A DNA stretch of 64,000 bases, taken from positions 62,001 through 126,000 of the forward strand of contig JAPPMB010000015.1 in the NCBI GenBank assembly GCA_028819255.1, in the 5' to 3' direction. Both the position numbers and the translations under genes were made by a program. Shown piece after piece: positions 1-11,900 of the stretch. The notes below the pieces were generated by a model. The model was not told the DNA's origin. It did not search any database and was given only the letters and a program-made list of their open reading frames with translations. The stretch's first letter is position 1. Every line of letters begins with the position of its first letter. Source of the DNA: Bryobacterales bacterium (GTDB lineage: Bacteria > Acidobacteriota > Terriglobia > Bryobacterales > UBA6623).

Positions 1-1342
1 AAACACCTGGAGCCCCGCGATAGGGGCGCCATCCTGAAGGTACTCCATCGATCCCCTGGACTCCCGTAGGTGCCCGGGTGCCACCCGATAGAACGTGTGC
101 CTGTCCAAGGGCGGTGCGAAGTGCCCTTCGCAATACCGCGGCTTCGATGTGGCGTGGCAGCGGGACCGGAGCTGCTCAAGAGAAAGCTGCTTCCGAGCAC
201 GACGGAGACCGACCAGCGGCACGGGAATCCCAATCACTTTCCCCAGGGACCTCGGTAGCCAAGTGACCTCTCTGCGCGAAACCCTTGCAACAAGGGTGTT
301 CGCTGCCTCAAGTACCCGAGTGGCCGACAGCTCGATGGGCAGCCCCCTGGACCTACTTGGTTCCTTCGCTGACTCCGGCGCTACCGCCGCCGAGACGAAG
401 TCGGAAACTGGGTTCGTCGGACGCACGGCGTCCTTGGCCGTCGGCCCGTTCCGCGAGCCCGATTCGACAGGCTCAAGTCTCTCGCTCTCCGAGTCCCGCG
501 CCCTTCCAAGCAGGTTGAGCGACAGGTTCGTCTTTGCGCCCGCGAACTGACTGGATCGCGGATTCCACCAACCGGTACCGGATCGACTTCCAGGAGCTTC
601 CCATTCGGATCGTCGAAGCGATCGAGAGGCCGGAACGATGGTCCTGAAGGAACAGCAGAAGCGGGCGCCCGCGATGGTCCGAAGCTCTGTCGCCGAGTCG
701 GCGGGACGGCGGGCCGAAGACGAGGGGGCGCGAAAGCACAATCCGGGGTCGAGACCAAGGGCGTTCCCCTCAAGGCGTAGGAGCATGCCGAAGTACAAGC
801 GGTCCGTCTTCGATATCTGCGGCAAGCACGCCCGCTGCGCCGAATGGGCCGAGTTTGTACCCGGCATGCAGAACAAGGTGATGAGCTTCGAGGTCGTTGA
901 CGAGGACGAGTGGCGGGCAAGGCTGAATGGGATGTTGTTCCCGGGGCCGGCGTGAAGAGCCCCGGAGAGTGAAGGCCACTCGGACCGCTCCCCCGAAACA
1001 TGATCGGACGGAGTCATGTCCGAGTACGCGGTCGTCCATCTGTTGCTAGACCGGCAGCCGATGCCTGGCGACCATGTCCGGGTACCGATGCCGGTCTACG
1101 AGCGCCCATCCGGCATGGAAGGTGGGGGACAGGCTGCGGCGCCAAAGTCCACCTCACGGGAGTTGCTCTGGGGGGCGCCAACATCCCGTCCAAGTCTAGG
1201 TCTTCACCGATGCTAAACCGTTCCGCAGCGTCAAGGATTCGTTGGCAGGACTGTGAACCGGGGCTCGTGCTGCTTTCCAAACGCAACTCTCGCATAATGG
1301 ATTCATGACTTCCCGGGTCTCGCCGGGCTCCGCGCGGCGCGT

Positions 1343-4300
1343 ATGCAGGCACGGTTGGATCGCATTCGCCTCTTGAACGAGGCGCTCTCGGAACGCATTC
1401 TCGTGCTGGACGGCGCGATGGGCACCCAGCTGCAGGACGCGCGACTGACTGCCGAGGATTTTGGCGGAGCCGCGCTGGAGGGCTGCAACGAGAACCTGGT
1501 GCTCACCCGGCCCGACGTCGTGAGCGCAATCCATGCCCGTTACTGCGAGGCAGGCGCTGACATCATCGAGACCAACACGTTCGGCGCGATGGACATCGTG
1601 CTGGCCGAATACGGGCTGGAGGATCAGGTCGCAAGGATCAATCTTGAGGCGGGACGGCTCGCGCGGGAGGCGGCCGACGCACACTCGAGACCGGGACGCC
1701 CTGTATTCGTCGCTGGTGCGATGGGGCCGTCCACGAAGTCGATCAGCGTCACCGGCGGCATCACCTTCGAACAGCTGATCTCCACCTACCGGGAGCAGAC
1801 CCTCGCGCTGGCGGAGCATTCGGACCTGCTGCTGCTCGAGACGTGCCAGGACACGCGCAACGTCAAGGCCGCCCTGATCGGCGTGGGACACGCGCTGCGG
1901 GAGTTCGGTCTCCGGCTGCCGGTCGTCGTCTCCGGCACCATCGAGCCCATGGGGACCATGCTCGCCGGCCAGAACGCTGAGGCCTTGGCCGTGTCGCTTG
2001 AGCATGTCGAGGCGCTGGGAATCGGGCTCAATTGCGCGACCGGCCCCGAATACATGACCGACCATCTGCGGACAATCCACGAGACGTCTGCGGCGCTCGT
2101 GTCGTGCTATCCCAACGCGGGACTCCCCGACGAGGACGGCAACTACGGCGAGACTCCGGACTCCCTCGCCGCGATCCTGGAAAGATTCGCTCGCAACGGT
2201 TGGCTGAACATCGTCGGCGGATGTTGCGGAACGACGCCGGATCATATCCGCGCCATCGCCCAGATGGCCGACTCCTACAGCCCCCGCCGGCACGTGCCTG
2301 CCCGACGCACGAGATTCAGCGGCATCGACGTCGTTGAAGCGGCCGAGGACAACCGCCCGCTCCTGGTGGGCGAGCGGACGAATGTCGTCGGCTCCCGTCG
2401 CTTCAAGCGCCTGATCGCGACGGAAAAGCATGAACAGGCTTCGGAGATCGGGCGGGCCCAGATGAAGGGGGGCGCCCAGATCCTGGACGTCAATCTTGAG
2501 AATCCCGACCGCGACGAGGTCTCGGACATCGACGCCTTCTACCCGCTGCTGATCCGCAAGGTGAAGGCGCCGATCATGATCGACTCCACCGATCCGGTCG
2601 CGGTGGAACGAGCCTTGACCTACAGCCAGGGGAAGGCGATCGTCAACTCGATCAACTTCGAGGACGGCGAGGAGAAGTTCGAGCGCGTGGCGCCGTTGCT
2701 GTGGCGCTACGGCGCGGCCGTGATCGTGGGCGCGATCGACGAGGATCCCGAGCAGGCGCAGGCCATCACAAGGGAGCGCAAGCTCGCGATCTCCCAGCGG
2801 GCGCTCGCCCTGTTGACGGGCAAGTGGCGCTATCCCGAGGAAAACATCATCTTCGACCCGCTGGTTTTCCCGTGCGGCACGGGTGACGCCAACTATGTCG
2901 GCAGCGCCGTGGAGACCATCGAATCTCTGCGACTCATCAAGGACCGCATGCCCCGAGTCAAGACGCTGCTTGGCGTCAGCAACGTCAGTTTCGGTCTGCC
3001 GCCGGCGGCCCGGGAGGTTGTGAACGCCGTCTTTCTGCACCATGCGACGAAAGCGGGACTGGATCTGGCGATTGTCAACACCCAGAATCTGCGGCGGTAC
3101 GCGGCCCTGTCGGCAGAAGAAAGGGACCTGGCCGAGGGTCTGCTCTACAACTACCCGATCGACGGCCTTGAAGCGCCCAGGGACCACAGGGCGCAGACCG
3201 CGGAGCAGCGTGTTGCGCTCAACAAGCGGCACATCGCTCGGGTCACGAAACACTTTCGGGGCGTGGTCCGCAGGCGCCGCTCCGATGCAGCCGATCTGCC
3301 GATCGACGAGCGCTTGGCGAACTGCATCGTCGAAGGGACCAAGGAAGGCCTGTTCGCCGATCTGGATCGAAAGCTGGCGGAGGGCGTACCTCCCTTGGAC
3401 ATCGTCAACGGCCCGCTGATGGCCGGCATGAAGGAGGTCGGCCGGCTGTTCAACGACAACGAGCTCATCGTGGCGGAAGTGCTGCAGTCGGCCGAGTCGA
3501 TGAAGGCGGCGGTCGACCACCTCGAGCCTCACATGGACAGGTTGGAGGACTCGAACAAGGGCAAGGTGATTCTTGCGACCGTCAAGGGCGACGTGCATGA
3601 CATCGGCAAGAACCTGGTCGACATCATCTTCACCAACAACGGCTACGAGGTGCTCAACCTCGGCATCAAGGTTCCGCCGGAGGAGTTGATCCGGGCGAGC
3701 CGCGAGAACACACCCGACGTGCTCGGTCTTTCCGGGCTCCTTGTCAAGAGCGCGCAGCAGATGGTGGTGACTGCGCAGGACCTAAGGGCTGCGGGTGTGG
3801 GTGTGCCCCTGCTGGTCGGAGGCGCCGCCCTGAGTGCGAACTTCACCCGCAAGAGGATCGCCCCGTCGTACGGCAAGCTGACCTGCTACGCCAAGGACGC
3901 CATGACCGGGCTCTCGCTCCTCGAACGCATCATGGATCCGTCGAGGCGGCCGGACCTCGACAAGGAGCACGCTCCGCTCTCGACGCGCCAGGCAACCAGC
4001 GACGGAGTCGGCCCTAGTGGCCCGGCGAAGAGAAGCTCGAGGGCCCGCATCGACGTTGCCCCGCTGCAGTGCCCCTATTTCGACCGCGTACTTGCCGATG
4101 TGCCGCAGCTGCGAGACCTCTGGCGCTACATCAACCCGGCGATGCTGTACTCGCGCCACCTTGGATTCCGGGGCAACTTCAGAAGGGCGCTGGCGGAGCA
4201 GGACAGCAAGGCGCTTGCCCTCAAGACGGCCATGCAGGACATCATGGCGGAAGCAGAAACCTACCTCAAGGTTCGTGCGGTTTGGAGATTTCTCGAAGCC

Positions 4301-4849
4301 GAGAGCGGAGGGAACTCAATCAGGCTGTATGAACCCTCCGCAGGCATGATTCTGCATGAGTACACGTTCCCGCGCCAACCGCGACCCGACGGCCTGAGCC
4401 TTGCTGACTACGTCCTGCCCCCCGGGGCTCACAGGGACTCGGTCGCGCTGATGTGCGTCACAGCGGGCGAGGGGATCCGGGATCGAGCCGAGACCTACAA
4501 GGCGAAGGGGGAGTACTTGAAGTCTCACGCCGTCCAGGCCCTGGCCATCGAGACGGCGGAAGCCTGCGCAGAGTGGCTTCACCGGCGCATTCGGGAAGAC
4601 TGGGGCTTTCCCGATCCCGAAGAGATGGCGATGGCGGATCGGCTGCGGTCCAGGTACAGGGGCCTGCGGTACAGCTTCGGGTACGCGGCGTGCCCTGACC
4701 TCGACGACCAGAGAGCGCTCTTCGAGCTGCTGCGCCCGGAAGACATCGGCGTGACCTTGACGGAAGGCTCGATGATGGATCCCGAGGCAAGCGTCAGCGC
4801 TGTGGCGTTCCACCATCCGGACTGCATCTACTTCGATGCGACCGTGTGA
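1343..4849 (+). CDS. metH: Cobalamin-dependent methionine synthase, full length
   Basis: 1168-aa ORF; N-terminal LVLDGAMGTQLQ and GGCCGTTPDHI (homocysteine-binding domain), pterin-binding domain (VGERTNVVGSRRFKRLI), B12 motif DVHDIGKN, C-terminal reactivation domain. Confidence 0.97.
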   Translation: MQARLDRIRLLNEALSERILVLDGAMGTQLQDARLTAEDFGGAALEGCNENLVLTRPDVVSAIHARYCEAGADIIETNTFGAMDIVLAEYGLEDQVARINLEAGRLAREAADAHSRPGRPVFVAGAMGPSTKSISVTGGITFEQLISTYREQTLALAEHSDLLLLETCQDTRNVKAALIGVGHALREFGLRLPVVVSGTIEPMGTMLAGQNAEALAVSLEHVEALGIGLNCATGPEYMTDHLRTIHETSAALVSCYPNAGLPDEDGNYGETPDSLAAILERFARNGWLNIVGGCCGTTPDHIRAIAQMADSYSPRRHVPARRTRFSGIDVVEAAEDNRPLLVGERTNVVGSRRFKRLIATEKHEQASEIGRAQMKGGAQILDVNLENPDRDEVSDIDAFYPLLIRKVKAPIMIDSTDPVAVERALTYSQGKAIVNSINFEDGEEKFERVAPLLWRYGAAVIVGAIDEDPEQAQAITRERKLAISQRALALLTGKWRYPEENIIFDPLVFPCGTGDANYVGSAVETIESLRLIKDRMPRVKTLLGVSNVSFGLPPAAREVVNAVFLHHATKAGLDLAIVNTQNLRRYAALSAEERDLAEGLLYNYPIDGLEAPRDHRAQTAEQRVALNKRHIARVTKHFRGVVRRRRSDAADLPIDERLANCIVEGTKEGLFADLDRKLAEGVPPLDIVNGPLMAGMKEVGRLFNDNELIVAEVLQSAESMKAAVDHLEPHMDRLEDSNKGKVILATVKGDVHDIGKNLVDIIFTNNGYEVLNLGIKVPPEELIRASRENTPDVLGLSGLLVKSAQQMVVTAQDLRAAGVGVPLLVGGAALSANFTRKRIAPSYGKLTCYAKDAMTGLSLLERIMDPSRRPDLDKEHAPLSTRQATSDGVGPSGPAKRSSRARIDVAPLQCPYFDRVLADVPQLRDLWRYINPAMLYSRHLGFRGNFRRALAEQDSKALALKTAMQDIMAEAETYLKVRAVWRFLEAESGGNSIRLYEPSAGMILHEYTFPRQPRPDGLSLADYVLPPGAHRDSVALMCVTAGEGIRDRAETYKAKGEYLKSHAVQALAIETAEACAEWLHRRIREDWGFPDPEEMAMADRLRSRYRGLRYSFGYAACPDLDDQRALFELLRPEDIGVTLTEGSMMDPEASVSAVAFHHPDCIYFDATV

Positions 4850-4903
4850 CGACCGTGTTGGCGGGAAGTCGCGGCCGACGGGGGCGAAGTCCCAGAAATG
4901 GGG

Positions 4904-6076
4904 CTACGCGGGAGGCGGACTCCAGATCGTCGCACCGATGTATCGCTCCGGGCCGGACGCTTCGTCGGTGAAGTAGTAGACGGCCACGACCTTTCCGTCG
5001 GGACGCTGGACGGCGCGGACGTAGCCGATGTCTCGGCTTGCTCCATCGTCTCGCAGCGTGATGTGGTCGCCCCAGGTCCTGCCGCCGTCGCTACTGAGCG
5101 TGGCGCGGATGCTGAAGGGCTCCGCCCGATAGCCGTAGATCAGGCAGATCCTCCCGTCTTCGAGCTGGATCATTGCCGGGGGATTGCCGACGCCGGTGTC
5201 CGGCACCGCCTCGTTCAGGTATGTCCAGGTGGCGCCGTTGTCCGTCGAGAGGTAGGTTCCGATCCAGCGCCTGACCTCGTCCCGCATGCGGACCGTCACC
5301 AGAATGTCCGTCTCGGAAAGGCGTACCGAGGCGGGCATGATGGAGAACTCCTCCGGTTCCGGACCGATCCAGGACAGGAATTCCCATGTCTTTCCGGCGT
5401 CGGTAGTTCGCACGCAGAGGGGCCGGCCCTCGCGCTCGTTGGTCTTGGCCGCGGTGATGAACAGCGTGCAGGTATCCTTGCCGTCCACGATGTAGTCGGT
5501 CCGAGGCGCGATGCCGGGCGAATCGAAGTTCGGCAGGCGGAACGGGCCGTCCCAGGTCTTCCCCCGGTCGTACGAGTAGAAGACCCTGCCGGTTCCGGCA
5601 TGAATGCTGTTGGTGCGGACGGTCAGGGCCAGATCGGGATGGGTGAAGTCGATGCCGCCTTCGCTCTCTCGCATCGGCGGGATCGTCACGCCGGGCCGGG
5701 TGACGCCGTGCAGGTATCCGCCCTCGGTGATCAGGTACCCGCTCTCGCCGGGATCCTCAAGCGCCCAGGTCTCGCCGCCGTCCAGGCTCCTGGCCAGCAT
5801 TGGGATCTCCGGCTTCTCACGGTCGATGTGGTGGCTGAGGCCCTGGTCCTTGTACCAGCCCTTTCCAAAGCCAACTAGGATCTCATCGCCCCAGCTCCAG
5901 ATCCCGTGATTGGCGGGCCACCCACCGAACATCCCCTCTTCGAAGTAGACCTTCACATGGCGGGGTTCGCCGCCTGCGGCCTGTGTTCCGACTGGTGATT
6001 CCGGACCGCCGGGCGAGGAGCACCCGACCAGGCATGCGACCAGCGCACAAACAACGATGTTCTTCCGTGAACTCAT
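4904..6076 (-). CDS. Secreted/lipoprotein sialidase-like BNR-repeat protein
   Basis: Lipoprotein-type signal (ALVACLVGCSSPG); five Asp-box-like motifs (SLDGGETW, SYDRGKTW, TTDAGKTW, STDNGATW, SSDGGRTW). Confidence 0.85.
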   Translation of the reverse strand: MSSRKNIVVCALVACLVGCSSPGGPESPVGTQAAGGEPRHVKVYFEEGMFGGWPANHGIWSWGDEILVGFGKGWYKDQGLSHHIDREKPEIPMLARSLDGGETWALEDPGESGYLITEGGYLHGVTRPGVTIPPMRESEGGIDFTHPDLALTVRTNSIHAGTGRVFYSYDRGKTWDGPFRLPNFDSPGIAPRTDYIVDGKDTCTLFITAAKTNEREGRPLCVRTTDAGKTWEFLSWIGPEPEEFSIMPASVRLSETDILVTVRMRDEVRRWIGTYLSTDNGATWTYLNEAVPDTGVGNPPAMIQLEDGRICLIYGYRAEPFSIRATLSSDGGRTWGDHITLRDDGASRDIGYVRAVQRPDGKVVAVYYFTDEASGPERYIGATIWSPPPA

Positions 6077-6404
6077 TCAGTTTCCTGTCTTTCCTTAGGC
6101 CGGAGCCCTCATGGATCCGTGACTACTGACTACAGGAATCATATCTCACGGCGGGAGCGCCCGGTGGTAACGGAGGCGCGGTCGTGTGCCCGGCACCCGC
6201 CTCGCCCATCGCGGTCAAGCTCGTCTTCGAGACTCTGAGTGTGCGTGGCCGAGGATGGCCGCCCCGGAACGTGGTCCGTGCGAACCGCACGCATTAGTCC
6301 GGCTGGGACGCGCATGTTCCTCGCGCCGATCCACGGCGAGGGGACGGAAGTGTGAGCCGGAATCGACAACCCCGGAGGATTGTCGTGCAGCCTGCAATTT
6401 GCTC

Positions 6405-6803
6405 TCATGCCGATTCGGTCTGCCGATGTGCACGTGCCTTGATCCTGCGGGCGACACGGGTCTCCTCATGGTCGAAGGCGGGCTGGTACAGCTTGACCTC
6501 CTCGGAGCTCATGCCTGCCGCGCGGCATAGTGGCCGCCATTGCTCGTCGATGATTGAGGTCATTAGCGAGAGCTCATTTGCCGCTGCGTCCCGTGCCATT
6601 CCGAAGAAGGGACTCGCCTCAACGGCGGTCTCGAGGGAGGCCGTGTTGCCGCTGAGCTCGCTGATGCCCGTCTCCAGTTGCCGCCGCCGAAACGGCTGCG
6701 GATTGATGTCGAAGGCCGGGGCGAGAACCCATCGGCCCTCGCCGACATGGAGAAGTCCGTGGTTCTTCAGGTGGTCATCCGTATTCGAGACCAGATGGGC
6801 CCG
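6405..6803 (-). pseudogene. HipA-like kinase, C-terminal remnant
   Basis: Minus-strand translation reads HLVSNTDDHLKNHGLLHVGEGRWVLAPAFDINPQPF...ISELSGNTASLETAVEASPFFG, typical of the HipA C-terminal domain; the expected upstream kinase sequence is missing. The 5' boundary is approximate. Confidence 0.7.
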
Positions 6804-7632
6804 GGACTGTGGCCGTCTCGTTGGAGGAGTCTCTGAGAAGGCTCCACCAAGGCGAGAGTCCGCAAGGATTGCTAGCCGGTCGAGCCCGATTTCAATCCGA
6901 GCGAGAACGAGGGCGATAAGCGGCAGGTCCTCCCAGTGGCCCGAGCGGCCGTCCCGCGTGACGGTTCCAACCGAGGCGGCGGCCCGCCCGCCGCCTCGGG
7001 CGCAAAACGTCAGGCCAGCTGGAGCATAGCCTCGAGCACCAGCTCGCCACTCGTGCCAATGCGTGTCAGCGGGTCCGGCTCATAGATGCCGCTGTGGTCG
7101 GCGGTGCCTTCCTTTGCAGTTCGGTCGTGAGTAGACCCAGGATTTCGAACATCGATATCACTTGTAACGATTTCGGGGCAGTCTTGCCTGGAGCCGTAGT
7201 GGGCCGGACACTGCTGAGCAGACGGCGGATCAGTGGGCGGACGGAGCGTTGGGACGCTCTACACGGTGACACCGGGATTCGCCGCTCCAGAGGGGTGCCA
7301 GTCGTGTTCCGCCAACCGAAGCAAGGATGGAAGTCCTTGCCAATGCACGGGTCTTTCGGGGGCGTCCATCGACAGGCTGGTTCACCATGTGCGGAAGTAA
7401 GGTCCGCCCATGTTGGTCGGTGATCGGATCCTCGCCCTTTCTCTCCGGGAGCGAGACTAGCCACCAGCTGCGAGGCTGACACGGCAATTCCAATTGTCGC
7501 TAGAAATATGGCGGGAGTCACGAGTTTCCTCGCGGTGGCGAACAGTGCTGCGGAGTGCCCTTGCAATGGTGCTTTGAGGCTAGAGGCCGTCTCCAAGGGC
7601 GCAATGCTGCGCCCGAGGCATGCGGGACACGC

Positions 7633-8145
7633 TCACTGGAGCTTGGGCATCGGACCGATGGCGGAAATGATGGAGTTGTCCAGGAGCCACCTGTCGATTG
7701 CCTTGTAAACCTCGATCACGTCCTGATAGGTATGGCCGTGGGCATACATCCACTCTTCAAAGGGCCGCTCGCCGAGGGCGATGCGCCGACACGCATCGTC
7801 AATGTCCTTGACCGACAAGCCGTGTGCATCTGGTGCGTCGCTGGTGGGGATGATCCCATCCTGGACGAGCGCCACAAGTTCGCTGCGGTGGTCACTCACG
7901 AGCTTGTCAACGTGGTCCCTGACCTCGGTCGCCAGGTCCTTCGGGAATCGACGCATTTCCATGCCGGAATCGATGTTGTGCCTTATGCGCGGGATTCCGC
8001 CAGCGACTAGCCAGCTTCTCAGGTCGTCGACTGAACTGCCGACCCGGCCGAAGCGGTCGTGTCGCAGCGTCCACAGGGCGTACCGGAACATCTCACTGAA
8101 GAACTGCTTCCAGTCATCTCGCTCGAGGTTCTCGATTAGTGCCAC
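7633..8145 (-). CDS. Hypothetical protein (170 aa)
   Basis: Protein-like composition (MALIENLERDDWKQFFSEMFRYALWTLRHDRFGRVGSS...); no family recognised. Confidence 0.6.
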   Translation of the reverse strand: MALIENLERDDWKQFFSEMFRYALWTLRHDRFGRVGSSVDDLRSWLVAGGIPRIRHNIDSGMEMRRFPKDLATEVRDHVDKLVSDHRSELVALVQDGIIPTSDAPDAHGLSVKDIDDACRRIALGERPFEEWMYAHGHTYQDVIEVYKAIDRWLLDNSIISAIGPMPKLQ

Positions 8146-8654
8146 GCGACTCTACTGCCCTCGACTAGTCTATCGGGGACGCGAGGCCGTCGGTCGAAAG
8201 AGCATCTTGCAGTGACGGACAAGACCGGGATGGTGCGGAGTTCGACCGCTACCCGAGACTCGCGGATCGCCGCAGATGCCCGTTCCCGAGCGGGCGATTG
8301 CACGGGTAAGGCATTGACTGCTGGGTGGTGGCCGCGACGTACCGAGTCTGTTCATTGAGAGGCTCGCGGAACTATCTGGCCGCCTTCGCAATTACCCATC
8401 CCGACTGGAATCCACGTTCCGCAGGCGATGGCAGGCACGGGACGCATGCGGACCCACTTGTTGCTGAGCACACAGAGGTAGCAGTCCCGGTTGCTGCGCA
8501 CCGGCCGAAAGCTGGCTTGGCTGTTCCCTTCCATTGAGGACCTGAGCGGTACTACGTGGGGGAACTCGTTGAGCGTGCAGCCGAGATCTGGCCGCTCATC
8601 ACCTGCCGACTGGCGGCGACGACGCTGTCGGGGCCGAGGCGGCCCGGCAGCCGG

Positions 8655-8820
8655 CGGAGATGTTTCTCACACAGGTCCAAATGCGGGTGCTCAGGCACTT
8701 TGCCACCGGCCGCGGCCAGCACGCGCTGGGCGTCGTTCGTCTGACAGTGCGGACCATGGCGATCCCCTGGCTGCTTCCTGTACCGCGAGAACGCACCAAT
8801 GCTTGGCTAACGGGGGATCC
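8655..8820 (+). pseudogene. Possible IS4-type transposase C-terminal remnant
   Basis: Frame of ORF 8660..8863 reads MFLTQVQMRVLRHFATGRGQHALGVVRLTVRTMAI, resembling the MRVLRRFA...LAVRTLAILGG region of IS4-type transposases; no intact flanking transposase. Confidence 0.3.
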
Positions 8821-8993
8821 TGGAAGGCTGAACCCGATTGACCACGATGGCCGAGGCCTGTGAGCTCACGGACCGCTTCGAACCGCCTCAAGCGGCAAGC
8901 CCCGATCTCGACATATGGGCGAGGGCGGGGACCGTGCATGTGATTCCGTGCCGACCCAGTCCGGGCGGTCCGGGACACTGCTACAATCCGCCA

Positions 8994-11900
8994 ATGAAGA
9001 CTTGGTGCACACTGTTACTGCCTCTCTTGGTAGGAATTGCGTCTGGACAGACAAAGCTTCTTCGATTCCCAGACATTCACGGCGACAGTGTCGCGTTCGT
9101 GTACGCCGGCGACTTGTGGAAGGCGTCGGATCGCGGCGGCCGAGCTGTCCGTCTGACTGCGGATCCCGGACTGGAGCTGTTCCCGAAATTCTCGCCCGAC
9201 GGCCGCTGGATTGCCTTCACCGGCCAGTACGACGGAGACGAGCAGGTGTATGTGGTTCCGGCGGACGGCGGCGAGCCGGTCCAGCTAACCTTCTACCCCG
9301 CTCGCGGCCCTCTTGCTCCACGGTGGGGGTACGAACACCAAGTGTACGGCTGGATGCCGGACAGCTCTGCGGTTGTCTTCCGGTCGTCGAGGTCGTTCTG
9401 GGGAGCCAAGGACGGGAGACTCTACACCGTTCCGGTCGAGGGCGGTTTGCCGCAGCCCCTCGAGATGCCTGTGTCGGGTGCTGGAACCGTATCGCCTGAC
9501 GGCGACCTCGTCGCCTACTCGCCCCTGTTCCGGGACTTTCGGACCTGGAAGCGCTACGCGGGCGGCTGGGCCCAGGACCTGTTCATCTTTGACCGCTCCA
9601 AGGGCTCGGCCATGCAGATCACGGACCATGTCCGTACCGACCGCGACCCGATGTGGATCGGAAGTGACGTCGTCTTCGCATCCGACCGGGACGGCACACT
9701 CAACCTGTACCACTACGACCGGCAACGGAAGCGGACCAAGCAACTGACGCATGAAACGAGATGGGACGTGCGCTGGCCGTCGTCGGATGGCTCCGGTCGC
9801 ATCGTCTATGAACTGAACGGTGAGCTCAGCATCTACGACTTCGAGGCGGCACGCTCACGCTCGATCAGCATCGACGTGCCCAGCGACGGAGGCTCCCGGC
9901 GACCCAGGCGGGTTTCCGCAGCAAGCAACGTGGAGGGCTACGCGCTGAGTCCCAAGGGTCGCCGGGCCGTCTTCGCCGCCCGAGGCGACATCTTCACCGT
10001 CCCTGCGGAGAAGGGGCCGGTCCGCAATCTGACGCGCTCCTCTGACGCTCACGACCGCCTGCCGAGCTGGTCGCCGGACGGATCGAGAATCGCGTTCGTG
10101 TCCGACCTGTCCGGAGAGGAGCAGGTTCATGTGGTCGCACAGGCCGGCGGTAAGTCGGAGCAGCTGACGGAGGGTGTGCGGGGGAGGCTCTATCGGCCGG
10201 AGTGGTCTCCCGATTCGAAGCGAATCGCATTTTCCGACAAGGAGGGCAAGGTCTATGTCCTCGATGTGGGCAGCAAGGAGGTCAGGGAGATCGCGGACGA
10301 GCCGCGGGGGCGCATCACGGATTACCAGTGGTCTCCGCGAGGCGGATTCCTGGCGTTCACGATCAGCGTGTCGGCCCGCACGAATTCGGTCTTCATTTGG
10401 GACGCTTCCGACAACAGGCTCCACCAGGTGGGCGGCGAGCTCTTCGACGAGCATTCTCCCGTCTGGGGCCGCGACGGCGACTATCTCTACTATTTGAGCG
10501 ATCGGGAGTTCTCACCGCTCATATCGACGACAGAGTGGAACTTCGCAACCAATCGTCAGACGGGCATCTTCGCTCTTGCGTTGCGTCCGGACGTTGCCCA
10601 CCCGTTCCCTCCGGAAAGCGACGAGGCCGAGGTCGCTGACGACACCGATTCGGAAGGCGACAGCCACGAGGACAGCGGCGATGCGGAGGACGACGAGCAC
10701 GGCAACGGCGATGCGGACAAGGACTCCGGGAAAGGTCCGATCGCCATCGACTTCGACGGACTGGCGGATCGCACGGCGAGGGTGCCCATCGCAGCCGACA
10801 ACTACCCGTATGCCAGCCTGGCAGCGATCGAGGGTTCGCTGCTTCTGGTGCGGGGCGAGCCGTTCTACTACGGGCGGGATTCCGATGGCGAGCCCGAGAT
10901 CAAGATCTTCGACCTGAAGGAGCGCGAGTTCAAGAGCGTCACGCAGGGACGCGGCTACGCTTTGTCGCAGGACGGAAAGAAACTGCTCGTGCGGCAGAGG
11001 GGATCGTTCAGGATCCTTGATGCGAAGGCGGATGCCAAGGACCCGAAGACGCTCTCGATGTCCGGCGTTCAGGTCGATCTTGTGCCGGCGGAGGAATGGA
11101 GAACGATCTTCGAGGAGGTCTGGAGGCGCTATCGCGACTTCTTCTACGTTGCCAACATGCACGGTTACGACTGGAAGGCGATCCGGGATCAGTACAGGCC
11201 GTGGCTTGCGCATGTCAGGCACCGCTCGGACCTCAATTATGTGATCGGAGAGATGATCGCGGAACTCAATGTCGGACACGCCTATATCTCGGGTGGGGAC
11301 TACACGGTGCCGTCCCGCCCTAGAGTCGCGCTGATGGGCGCCGACCTCGAGCTTGACGCGGAAAGCGGTCGCTACCGAATCGCCCGGATTCTCCAGGGCC
11401 ACAACGAGGAAGCGGAGTACAGGGCCCCGCTGACGGAGATCGGAGTGGATGCCCGCGAAGGCGACTACGTGCTGGCGATCGACGGGGAAGACCTGGGGGC
11501 CGGCGACAACCCCTACAGGATGCTGAGGCACAAGGCCTCGCGCCCCGTCGAACTGCTCGTGAATGACCGGCCCGATCCGGACGGCGCACGGGAGGTCGCG
11601 TTCAGGCCGATCACAGACGAGTCCAACCTGCGATACCTCGACTGGGTGGAGAGCAACCGCAGAGCCGTGGCGGACGCGACGGACGGGCGTGTCGGATATC
11701 TGCACGTGCCGGACATGAGTTCCAAGGGAATCAGCGAGTTCGTCAAATGGTACTTCCCGCAGTTGCGCAAGGAGGGTCTGGTGGTGGACGTGCGCGGCAA
11801 CGGCGGAGGCAACGTGTCCCAAATGCTCATCGAGCGCCTGAGTCGAAAACTCCTCGGCACTCGCTATTCACGGACGAACTCCGACTTCCGGACCTATCCG

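Noticed and set aside
1-1300. Several ORFs of 60-200 aa on both strands
   Set aside because: Overlapping, low-quality composition and no recognisable domains; left as unexplained/degenerate sequence.
1196-3598. 800-aa minus-strand ORF antisense to metH
   Set aside because: Shadow ORF: metH in the opposite frame is complete and motif-supported; high GC suppresses stops antisense.
4898-5878. 326-aa plus-strand ORF
   Set aside because: Antisense to the BNR-repeat sialidase-like gene; no recognisable motifs.
10512-11822. 436-aa minus-strand ORF
   Set aside because: Antisense to the tricorn-like protease; composition typical of shadow translation.
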